Source: DAOPZC01 sp035353175
Lineage (GTDB): Bacteria > Verrucomicrobiota > Kiritimatiellia > RFP12 > UBA1067
DNA: 64,000 nucleotides
Direction of reading: 5' to 3'
Assembly: GCA_035353175.1 (NCBI GenBank)
Contig: DAOPZC010000015.1
Location: 1 to 64,000 of the forward strand
A program made the position numbers and the translations under genes. Below the pieces are notes generated by a model. That model searched no databases. It had not been told where the DNA came from and was given only the letters and a program-made list of their open reading frames with translations. Each line of letters begins with the position of its first letter. Positions within the stretch are counted from its first letter, which is position 1. Below are positions 1 to 7,604 of the stretch, in pieces.

Positions 1-1
1 T

Positions 2-39
2 CCCGGTATGCAGGAAGAGCCCTATTTACCGGGGTTTTT
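2..39 (+). terminator. Possible intrinsic terminator of a gene left of the window
   Basis: The arms CCCGGTA (2-8) and TACCGGG (27-33) can pair, and the second arm is followed by G and five T (35-39). The loop is long (18 nt), so this is only a moderate candidate. No coding region on the plus strand is visible between 1 and 147. Confidence 0.4.
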
Positions 40-147
40 AACCGGACAGTAGTGAAAAACAATTAAAACACAGAACAGACCGGATGACAAAGGTTAAAGC
101 CCGTGTTTTGAAAAACGGTCCGCCCCGGCACGGCGGTCGCCGCCGCG

Positions 148-843
148 TCAGGCCTCCGGCGGCAACGACCGAGGATTGCGCGCGATAACCCAGACGCAGC
201 GCGAACGCGCCTTGCCTCCCTTGTAGGCCGGCACGTGGAACCGGCGGAAAAACAGGTCCTCCTGCCGTAGGCGGCGTTCGAAGGCGTTGTCGGTCGCGCC
301 GGACCAGACCGAAAGGCAGCCTTTCGCGTGCAGGGCGCGCATGCAGGCCGCGATGCCCTCGCGGCTGTAAAGGCGGTCGTTGCCGGCCGACGTCAGGGCT
401 TCCGGACCGTTGTCGACGTCGAGCAGGATCGCGTCGAAAGTTTGCTCCGACTTCCGGATGAGTTCCATGACGTCGCCGATTTTCAGCACGACGCGCGGGT
501 CGCGCAGCGGATGTCGGTTCAGGTCGCCGAGAAAATCCCGGTTCCACGTGACCACGTCGGGAATGAGTTCGCTCACGACGACCGTCGCGTCGGGCTGAAG
601 CAGATCCAGCGTCTGGCGCAGCGTGAAGCCCATGCCGAGTCCGCCGATCAGCACCGTCGGAGCCTGTTGGGACAACAGCCGCTGGCATCCCAGCCGCGCG
701 AGTTCGAGCTCCGACTCGTGAGCGCGGCTGGTCATCAGTTCCTGACGCTCAACCTTGATGGAGTAGTCGGCGTCGTGCCGGTAAAGCGCCAACACCTCGC
801 CGTCCGGCGTCCGGGTCGTTGCGATCTGAAGAGTCGGTTTCAT
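148..843 (-). CDS. Spermidine-synthase-like SAM-dependent methyltransferase-fold protein
   Basis: 231-residue cytosolic protein of the spermidine synthase/Rossmann methyltransferase superfamily. The SAM/decarboxy-SAM binding loop is visible as VLIGGLGMGFTLRQ near residues 65-78, followed by an acidic strand end (VVVSELIPDVV) and a later motif I-D-A-I-L-L-D-V-D-N near 135-145. It is shorter than classical SpeE (about 280) because the N-terminal beta domain is reduced. Its substrate is unknown; proteins of this kind are often annotated only as spermine/spermidine synthase-like. It is monocistronic, running towards the left edge. A strong promoter sits 17 nt upstream of the ATG, and no Shine-Dalgarno is visible in the short leader. 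Confidence 0.8.
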   Translation of the reverse strand: MKPTLQIATTRTPDGEVLALYRHDADYSIKVERQELMTSRAHESELELARLGCQRLLSQQAPTVLIGGLGMGFTLRQTLDLLQPDATVVVSELIPDVVTWNRDFLGDLNRHPLRDPRVVLKIGDVMELIRKSEQTFDAILLDVDNGPEALTSAGNDRLYSREGIAACMRALHAKGCLSVWSGATDNAFERRLRQEDLFFRRFHVPAYKGGKARSRCVWVIARNPRSLPPEA

Positions 844-860
844 GGCGTGTAAAAAATGGA

Positions 861-889
861 AGATTAGCTCAACACGAGAAGGAGTGCAA
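861..889 (-). promoter_or_regulatory. Sigma70-type promoter for the spermidine-synthase-like gene
   Basis: On the minus strand, TTGCAC (884-889) and TAATCT (861-866) are separated by exactly 17 bp. The predicted transcription start lies about 10 nt before the ATG, giving a very short leader without a Shine-Dalgarno. Confidence 0.6.
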
Positions 890-1058
890 GCGCCTCTTCC
901 GCGGAGTCGCCGTTGATTTTGGAGGGGAGTCCTGTGGCGGCACTTTCACTCTCGACCCGGTCGGCGCGGTCATGGTATTTTACTTTCCATGTTACCGTAA
1001 CCGTGGGGGACGGCTGATAGTATCGCCAATCTGCCCAACATAATTATCAGAGGGAATT

Positions 1059-2456
1059 ATGAGCACATCACGCAGAGACTTTCTTAAGAACGCGACGCTT
1101 GCTAGCGTGCCTTTCGTGTTCTCGGGTTGCATCGCGCCGGCGGCCGTTAAGGTCAAGGGCCCGAACGAGAAGATCAACATGGGTTTCATCGGGATGGGGA
1201 TCCAGGCGCGTGGCCTGCTGGGGAATTTCCTCAATCAGGACGTGCACGTCTTGGCGATCTGCGACGTCGATACGACCCGCCGCACGGACGCGGTCAAGCG
1301 CGTCGACGATTTTTATGCCGCCCATCCGGAGAAGGGCGCCGTCGGCGTGTGCAAAGCCTACAACGACTTCCGCGAGGTGCTGGCCCGCAAGGACATTGAC
1401 GCCGTGTGCGTGGCGACGCCGGACCACTGGCACGCGATCATCACGATCGCGGCGATGAAGGCGGGCAAGGACGTCTACTGCGAGAAGCCGCTGACCTACA
1501 ACATCCAGGAGGCGACGGCGGTGATGGCCGCGGTCCGGAAGACGGGGCGCATCCTGCAGACCGGCGCGATGCAGCGCTCGGGCTTCGAGTTTCTCACGGC
1601 GGCCGAGCTGGTGCGCAACGGCTGCATCGGCAAGATCACCCACGTGGACTGCAACTTCGGCGGCCCCTCGCGGCCGCACGTCGACCCGAAAGAGGAGATC
1701 CCGCTGGAGCCCGGGCTGGACTGGAACCTGTGGTGCGGCGGCGCGCCGCTCGTGAAGTACAACGACAAGCTGGCGCCGCGCGGCGTGCACACGTTCTTCC
1801 CGATGGTCTGGCGCATGGACGACCTGTTCGGCTCGGGCTATTGCGGCGACTGGGGCGCGCACCACCTCGACATCGCGCAGTGGGGTCTCGACATGGACGC
1901 GGGCGGCCCGGTCCGCGTGATCAAGGCCGAGCGCAGCGACGCCGACAAGGCCAACGCTGAGCTGGGCGGCCGCGCGCAGTCGGGCGTGGTCCTCGAGTTC
2001 GCGAACGGCGTGAAGCTGAAACACAATCCCTTCTCGCTCTTCGGCACCGTGTTCTACGGCACCGAGGGCACGATCTCCGTGAACCGCGGCAAGTTCGAGA
2101 TGCTGCACGGCAAGGAGACGGTCTCGCGATTCACCAAGAAAGAGGACGGCGGCTCGCTGGAGGGCGCGCTCGCCAAGGCCCGCAAGGCTTTCCTGACGGA
2201 CAGCACCTACAAGACCCATCTGTACAAGACCAAGGGCGGCCACCCGGCCGACTTCGTTGCCTGCGTCAAGTCGCGCCAGCGCCCGTGCTCCAACGAGGAG
2301 GTCGGTGGCCGCGCGGCGGTGCTGTGCCACCTCTGCAACATGTCGTACGTCCACGACGCCAGCTTTGACTGGGACCCCAAGCGCCTGCGCTTCGCGAACG
2401 GCACGGGCGACGCGAAGTGGCTGTCGCGCGAATACCGCGGCGGCTGGACGATCTAG
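1059..2456 (+). CDS. Tat-exported Gfo/Idh/MocA family oxidoreductase
   Basis: 465-residue NAD(P)-dependent sugar oxidoreductase family member. The N-terminus carries a twin-arginine signal (SRRDFLK at residues 4-10) with a hydrophobic stretch ending in a Cys near residue 23, so it is probably exported by Tat and possibly lipidated. The Rossmann part contains MGFIGMGIQARG, and the family-typical CEKPL motif is near residue 148. A good AGAGGGAA Shine-Dalgarno precedes the ATG. It is the first gene of a plus-strand run with two beta-propeller proteins, a beta-helix protein and a GH2 enzyme, so its substrate is probably a sugar released by those enzymes. This is inferred from context; the exact substrate cannot be read from the sequence. 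Confidence 0.88.
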   Translation: MSTSRRDFLKNATLASVPFVFSGCIAPAAVKVKGPNEKINMGFIGMGIQARGLLGNFLNQDVHVLAICDVDTTRRTDAVKRVDDFYAAHPEKGAVGVCKAYNDFREVLARKDIDAVCVATPDHWHAIITIAAMKAGKDVYCEKPLTYNIQEATAVMAAVRKTGRILQTGAMQRSGFEFLTAAELVRNGCIGKITHVDCNFGGPSRPHVDPKEEIPLEPGLDWNLWCGGAPLVKYNDKLAPRGVHTFFPMVWRMDDLFGSGYCGDWGAHHLDIAQWGLDMDAGGPVRVIKAERSDADKANAELGGRAQSGVVLEFANGVKLKHNPFSLFGTVFYGTEGTISVNRGKFEMLHGKETVSRFTKKEDGGSLEGALAKARKAFLTDSTYKTHLYKTKGGHPADFVACVKSRQRPCSNEEVGGRAAVLCHLCNMSYVHDASFDWDPKRLRFANGTGDAKWLSREYRGGWTI

Positions 2457-2464
2457 GGGCCGGC

Positions 2465-3544
2465 ATGTCTGCGTCAGCCCTCCAGACGGCGCTTTGCGCC
2501 GGGCTTGCCCTGGCGGTCCTCGGTCCGGCGCTCGCGTCCGACATCGGGCGCGAGACGCTGGACCGCTGGTCAGCGCCGTACCGGGGCTGGACGTATCAGG
2601 CCGACCACGTGATCCCGGCGGAGCCGAAGATCCCAGGCCACGAGGCCTTCAAGAACACCGACGTGCCGTGCGTCTATCAGCTGCCCGGCGCGCCGGAGCT
2701 ATGGTACATGAGCTTCATCGCTTTCGACGGCCACGGGTACAATTCGTTCGTCGCCGAGAGCCGCGACCTGGTCCGCTGGACGCGCCCCCGCCTCGCGCTG
2801 GGGTTCGGTCCGGCGGGCGCTTTCGACCACGGCGGGCGCGTGCTCGGCGCGTACCTGTATGAATCCGCGGACATCGCCGCGCCGCGCGTGCTGAAAAAGC
2901 GCGACGGCAAATTCTGGTCGCTCTACGGCGCCTACCCGCGCCAGGGCGGCTACGAGCTGCGGCCGGGGTACGAGGGCGTGGCGGTCAGCGACGACGGCCT
3001 GGTGTGGCGCCGCGCGAAAGACGAGCCGGTCCTCGCGGTGCAGGACCCGGATTGCGAGGCGTGGGAGCGGGACTGCATCTACCAGCCGTGGCTGGTCGAA
3101 CACCAGGGCCGCTTCTTCAATTTCTACAACGCGGCCTGCGGCGGCACGGAGCAGACCGGGCTGGCTTTTTCGGCCGACCTGCTGAGCTGGGTGCGCTATC
3201 CGGCTAACCCGGTGGTGCCGGTGCGGGCGGGCGGTTACGACGAAAAGTTCTCGTCCGACCCCAAGGTGTTCCGCGACGGCGACCACTGGACGATGTTCTA
3301 CTTCGGCGTGGGGCGCGGCGGGGCGCACATCATGGCGGCCTTCTCGCGCGACCTCGTGCATTGGACGGCCCATCCAGAGCCGCTCTACAAGGCGGGCGGA
3401 CATCCCGGCGGGCTGGATAAGCAGTATGCGCACAAGATCTCGCTCGTCCACAACCCCGCGAACGACACGTTTTATCTCTACTACTGCGCCTGCGGCAACA
3501 AGGGCCGCGGCATCGGGCTCCTCACCAGCAAGCCGCTGCCTTGA
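2465..3544 (+). CDS. Secreted GH43-like five-bladed beta-propeller glycosidase
   Basis: 359-residue protein starting at ATG 2465, eight bases after the upstream stop. The longer frame from 2417 overlaps the previous gene and lacks a signal peptide at its start, whereas from 2465 the protein begins with a clear Sec signal (hydrophobic run ending in ALAS). Repeated propeller signatures of the type SDDGLVW, SADLLSW and SRDLVHW are seen near residues 170, 235 and 295, typical of GH43/GH32/GH130-related folds. Catalytic acids cannot be assigned with certainty by eye. It is probably a periplasmic or outer-surface glycosidase working with its paralogue immediately downstream. Confidence 0.75.
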   Translation: MSASALQTALCAGLALAVLGPALASDIGRETLDRWSAPYRGWTYQADHVIPAEPKIPGHEAFKNTDVPCVYQLPGAPELWYMSFIAFDGHGYNSFVAESRDLVRWTRPRLALGFGPAGAFDHGGRVLGAYLYESADIAAPRVLKKRDGKFWSLYGAYPRQGGYELRPGYEGVAVSDDGLVWRRAKDEPVLAVQDPDCEAWERDCIYQPWLVEHQGRFFNFYNAACGGTEQTGLAFSADLLSWVRYPANPVVPVRAGGYDEKFSSDPKVFRDGDHWTMFYFGVGRGGAHIMAAFSRDLVHWTAHPEPLYKAGGHPGGLDKQYAHKISLVHNPANDTFYLYYCACGNKGRGIGLLTSKPLP

Positions 3545-3570
3545 GCCGGCGAAAAGCGAAAGGGTCCACG

Positions 3571-4539
3571 ATGATCTGGAGGCGGGCGCTGGGCGTGTGG
3601 CTGATGCTGGCGGTACAGGGCTTTTGCGGCGGACCGGTCGACCTTGCGGCGCTGCGGTCGCCGATCCTGCTCCGCGGCGACGCGTCGAACGCCTATCGCG
3701 ATCCGGCCGTGCTCTTTGAGGAGGGCTGGTTCCGCCTGTTTTTCACTTGGGTTCGTATTGAGGACGGCCTGCCGTACTCCTATCTCGCCTGGAGCAAGAG
3801 TCGCGACCTGGTCACGTGGAGCGCGCCGGCGGTGCTGACGCCGCGCGACCGGGGCCTCAACTTCGGGAGCCCCGGCAACGTGGTGCGCGCCGGCGGCGAG
3901 TGGGTGCTCTGCCTGCAGACCTATCCGCGGCCGAATGGCGAGCCATACGGCAACGAGACTTCCCGCCTCTGGACGATGCGCAGCCGCGATCTTGAGACGT
4001 GGAGCGCGCCGGAACTGTTGCGCGTGAAGGGCCCGCACGTGCCGCGCGAAAAGATGGGACGGATGATCGATCCTTATCTCTTGGCTGACAAAGACGATCC
4101 CGGCAAATGGTGGTGCTTCTTCAAACAGAACGGCGTCAGCCGCTCTTGGTCGCGGGATCTGAAGACGTGGACGTATGTCGGACACGCTCCCGCCGGCGAG
4201 AATGCCTGCGTAGTCGTCGACGGGGAAGAGTACGTGCTGTTTCACTCGCCGGAAAATGGTGTCGGCGTGAAGCGGTCTGCCGACCTCGCGGCGTGGCGGG
4301 ACGAAGGCGTCCTTACGCTGGGGCAGCGCGATTGGCCGTGGGCGCAGGGTCGGTTGACGGGCGGTTTTGTGCTGGATCTGCGCCGCGATCCCGCGGTGGG
4401 TAAGGCGCTGATTTTTTTCCACGGCTCGGCCTATCCCGAGAAAGATCCGCGCGGCGGTTTCGATAATTATGCCAGCATCGGGCTTGCGTGGAGCGGCGAT
4501 CTGAAAACGTGGGTGTGGCCTGTACAGAAAGGGCAATGA
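3571..4539 (+). CDS. Second GH43-like beta-propeller glycosidase
   Basis: 322 residues from ATG 3571. An alternative TTG at 3541 overlaps the upstream stop and would put ten charged residues before the signal peptide. The chosen start has AAAGGG upstream and gives a Sec signal (MIWRRALGVWLMLAVQGFCG). Propeller repeats of the form SKSRDLVTWSAP, SRDLETWSAP, SRDLKTW and SADLAAW recur about every 50-60 residues. An N-terminal YRDPAVLFE resembles the Asp-containing first-blade motif of GH43/GH32-type enzymes. It sits 26 bp after its paralogue and 4 bp before the beta-helix gene, so it is clearly in the same operon. Confidence 0.75.
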   Translation: MIWRRALGVWLMLAVQGFCGGPVDLAALRSPILLRGDASNAYRDPAVLFEEGWFRLFFTWVRIEDGLPYSYLAWSKSRDLVTWSAPAVLTPRDRGLNFGSPGNVVRAGGEWVLCLQTYPRPNGEPYGNETSRLWTMRSRDLETWSAPELLRVKGPHVPREKMGRMIDPYLLADKDDPGKWWCFFKQNGVSRSWSRDLKTWTYVGHAPAGENACVVVDGEEYVLFHSPENGVGVKRSADLAAWRDEGVLTLGQRDWPWAQGRLTGGFVLDLRRDPAVGKALIFFHGSAYPEKDPRGGFDNYASIGLAWSGDLKTWVWPVQKGQ

Positions 4540-4543
4540 CGAA

Positions 4544-7414
4544 GTGAAACAGCTTTTTGTTGCTGCGGGGATGGCGGCCGCGGTTTTGGGCGTTTGCGGT
4601 TCGAACTTGTGGGCGCAGGGTACGGAAACAGGGCCTGCGGTGTTTTGGGCCAGCGATCCGGTCCGTCCGGGCGAGGCAGCCATGGCGATCGGCGAGAATC
4701 TCGGTGGTACGCGTGCGGTTGAGATTGTGCGTCTGCCCGACGGCCGGGCGGGCAAGCCGACGGCGGAAGCGTTCGCGTGGCCCAAGCGCAGCACGATGGT
4801 CGAGACGCTTCAATCGGGCGCGCAGTCGGTGAAGTTTCTTGTGCCGAAGAGTCTTAAACCTGGCCTTTTCGCCGTTCGCGTCGCCAACCGCGAAGGGGCG
4901 GCGGTGCGGGTGCTGAACCGGCCGCAGGTCTGGTGGACACAGGGCGACGGTGGCACGACAGCGACACCGGGGGGATGGGTTCGCGCGTTCGGCAAGAACC
5001 TCGGCTGGGACGCGAAAGACGGGCTGAGGATGCCCGCGTTGCGGCTTGAGGGCCCTTGCGAGCTTTCCCTGCCGGTCGAAACGGACGGCCATGCGGCGCG
5101 CGCGGTGCTCCCGGAAAATCTGCCGGCCGGAATGTATCGGCTGTCGATTCATGGCGGTGCGGGCGGGGACCGGGGGTGGAGCGATCCGATTGAGTTGACA
5201 GTTGTCCATAAAGAAGCGTGGCCGCAAACGGTTTACAACGTGACGAATTTCGGCGCGCAGGCTGACGGTGTGAAAGATGATACGGCGGCGATACAGAGCG
5301 CGCTGTCGGCGGCAGAAACCAACGGCGGTGGCATCGTCTATCTGCCGCTGGGGCGCTACGCGGTTTCCGAGACGCTGAACATTCCTCGTCGCACGGTGCT
5401 CCGTGGCGAAAGGGAGGACGGGGTCGCGCTGGCGTGGACCGACCTGCCGAGTCCGCCCTGGGCGCTTGTTCAGGGCACGAATACGTTCGGGCTGGAGAAC
5501 CTCACGATCTACGCCTGCCATCACCGCCATGTCATCGCTGCCGACCTCGGCGACAGGCCGGGCGCTGGCGATGTTTTCCTGCGCAGGGTCCGTGTCCGGG
5601 CGAATTCCTATCGCGGTCATCCGACGCAAGACGAGGTGAACGCCCGTTTCCACGAGTCCATGAAGTGGTCCACCGGCGGCGGCGACACGGTGCGGATGGG
5701 GGGGCGCAATATCGAGATCACGGACTGCGATTTCTATGGCACAGGCCGCGCGCTTTATCTGAGCCGTGTCCGTGGCGGTCGAGTGGCTGGCAACCGCTTC
5801 TTCAATGGTCGCTGGGGCTGGTACTGCATCTCGGGCAGCGACGGGTTGATATTCGAGAGGAACGAAATCAGCGGCGCGGACCTGATGTCGACGGGCGGCG
5901 GCTTGAACTGCTTGGATGGCTCGCGTTATTCGCAGAACGTGTATTACGCCGACAACCGGTTGCGCCTGATGCACGGTTGGGACCGCGAAGCGATGACCTC
6001 GGATGCCGGCGGCGAAGCGTATTCGGGCAAGGGCTGCGCTGTCAAAGGGACCTCTCTGACGTTGGGCAATAAGCCCAATTGGCGCGGACGGGAATGGCAG
6101 GGGGCGGCGGTGTTCGTGCTCGCGGGCCGTGGCGCGGGCCAGGTCCGCCGTGTGGTGGGACAGGGCGAGCAGTCCGTCGAGATCGATCGTCCTTGGGAGG
6201 TCGCCCCGGACGCGGATTCGGACATTTGCGTGACGATGTATCAGGGGCACTACCTGGTGATCGGCAACGAGTTTTCCGACTGCGGGCCGATGCAGTTCTA
6301 CGGAACGGCGGTGGAAAACATCGTGGTCCGGAACACGGGGACGCGCATGTCCGGCTTCCGCGGCAAGGGGCTGTGGTACCACGGTTATCAGCCGAACTGG
6401 TTCTGCGAGTTCCGCGACAACGCGATCACGGAAGGCAATTATTATCACTGGGCGACGGCGTCCGACTCCGTGCTGGAGATCACCGGCATGCGTCATGCGC
6501 CCTATAGCGGCCCGATGAACATCGGCTCGGTCGTGCGCGGCAACCGGCTCGACAGCAACGCGCACATTTGCATCACCGGCGACACGCGCGATGCGATTGT
6601 CGAGGCGAACCGCGTCGCGAATTCAGGGCAAGGCATTTTCGTCAGCCGGAACACGACGAACGTCCTGGTGCTTGCCAACGCGTTCGAGAATGTCCGCGAG
6701 GAACTGACGGACGAGCCGGCGCTACGGCGCGCCGCCGAGCTGCGGCTGAGCCGCTATCTCAACCGCCCAGATCCGGTTGCGGGTTGGAACTTCGAGGAGG
6801 TGACGGGGGCCAAGGCCGCCGATGTTTCCGGCAACGGTTTCAGCGCGCGCGTCAACGGGGGCGTGACGAACGCGGCCGACGGTGTGCGGGGCTGTGTTGC
6901 AGGTTTTGACGGCACGGGGTGGCTGCGCGTGAACGAACCGGCCGTCTTCAACGCGCCGGATATGACGGCTTCGCTGTGGATCAAGCCTTCGACCGTGCGC
7001 GGCCGGCGCGGGCTGGTGTGCAAACGTTTCGCCGGCGGCGAGACTTCTTTCATCCTGACGCAGAACGGTGCGGGTATCGGTTTCGAGGCGACCGATACGG
7101 ATCATCGCTGGTCGTTCAATTTTACCTCGCCGGCGGTGCTTAAGGAAGGCGCGTGGACGCATGTCGCCGCCGTTGCGCAGCGCGGAAAAGGCATCACGCT
7201 CTATGCGGACGGCAAACCGGTCGCTGAAAAGAAAAACCTTGCCGACCGGATCAGCAACGACGAGCCGCTGATCCTTGGCCGTGAGCAATGGGGCGGCGAG
7301 CCGGCCAAGGTGGGCACGCCAGGGTTCTTCATCGGCCTGATGGACGAGGTGAAAATCTGGACGCGGGCTCTGACGGCGGCGGAGATCCAGTCTGAGTTCA
7401 CCAGCAGGCCGTGA
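4544..7414 (+). CDS. Secreted pectate-lyase-fold (right-handed beta-helix) protein with C-terminal LamG-like domain
   Basis: 956 residues from GTG 4544, with a Sec signal ending near residue 26. Residues about 30-220 form immunoglobulin-like or accessory beta domains. Near residue 230 the start of a Pectate_lyase_3 region is recognisable (NVTNFGAQADGVKDDTAAIQ), followed by helix coils with asparagine-rich turns to about residue 730. Residues about 745-955 form a LamG/concanavalin-type domain (ASLWIKPSTVRGRRGLVCKR, TLYADGKPVAEKK, IGLMDEVKIWTRALTAAEI). It is probably a polysaccharide lyase or glycosidase acting on an extracellular glycan; the specificity is not readable. It lies in the operon with two GH43-like genes. 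Confidence 0.8.
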   Translation: MKQLFVAAGMAAAVLGVCGSNLWAQGTETGPAVFWASDPVRPGEAAMAIGENLGGTRAVEIVRLPDGRAGKPTAEAFAWPKRSTMVETLQSGAQSVKFLVPKSLKPGLFAVRVANREGAAVRVLNRPQVWWTQGDGGTTATPGGWVRAFGKNLGWDAKDGLRMPALRLEGPCELSLPVETDGHAARAVLPENLPAGMYRLSIHGGAGGDRGWSDPIELTVVHKEAWPQTVYNVTNFGAQADGVKDDTAAIQSALSAAETNGGGIVYLPLGRYAVSETLNIPRRTVLRGEREDGVALAWTDLPSPPWALVQGTNTFGLENLTIYACHHRHVIAADLGDRPGAGDVFLRRVRVRANSYRGHPTQDEVNARFHESMKWSTGGGDTVRMGGRNIEITDCDFYGTGRALYLSRVRGGRVAGNRFFNGRWGWYCISGSDGLIFERNEISGADLMSTGGGLNCLDGSRYSQNVYYADNRLRLMHGWDREAMTSDAGGEAYSGKGCAVKGTSLTLGNKPNWRGREWQGAAVFVLAGRGAGQVRRVVGQGEQSVEIDRPWEVAPDADSDICVTMYQGHYLVIGNEFSDCGPMQFYGTAVENIVVRNTGTRMSGFRGKGLWYHGYQPNWFCEFRDNAITEGNYYHWATASDSVLEITGMRHAPYSGPMNIGSVVRGNRLDSNAHICITGDTRDAIVEANRVANSGQGIFVSRNTTNVLVLANAFENVREELTDEPALRRAAELRLSRYLNRPDPVAGWNFEEVTGAKAADVSGNGFSARVNGGVTNAADGVRGCVAGFDGTGWLRVNEPAVFNAPDMTASLWIKPSTVRGRRGLVCKRFAGGETSFILTQNGAGIGFEATDTDHRWSFNFTSPAVLKEGAWTHVAAVAQRGKGITLYADGKPVAEKKNLADRISNDEPLILGREQWGGEPAKVGTPGFFIGLMDEVKIWTRALTAAEIQSEFTSRP

Positions 7415-7604
7415 GCGGTGTATCGGAATAAGGCCTGGCCGATTTCCGGCGCAGCGGCTGACGGCCATTGGGGCGGGACACCGCTGCGGGGCGTTTGTGG
7501 ACGTGCGAGGAAAGGGTGACGCGCTCCAAAGACAATTTTCGAGCTTGTGAAACGCTCGGTTGGAAGCGAAAATGAAATCTATTTGCTTAAAAAAGGGGGG
7601 AATC

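Noticed and set aside
991..1001. Palindrome GTTAC-C-GTAAC upstream of the first MocA gene as an operator
   Set aside because: Short, single copy, and no regulator gene nearby; could be chance.
4313..6565. 750-codon minus-strand frame opposite the beta-helix gene
   Set aside because: Low-information Arg/Ala/His composition; the plus-strand protein has recognisable pectate-lyase and LamG domains.
7540..7558. CGAGC-N9-GCTCG inverted repeat upstream of the GH2 gene as an operator
   Set aside because: Only 5-bp arms and no repeated occurrence elsewhere in the window.
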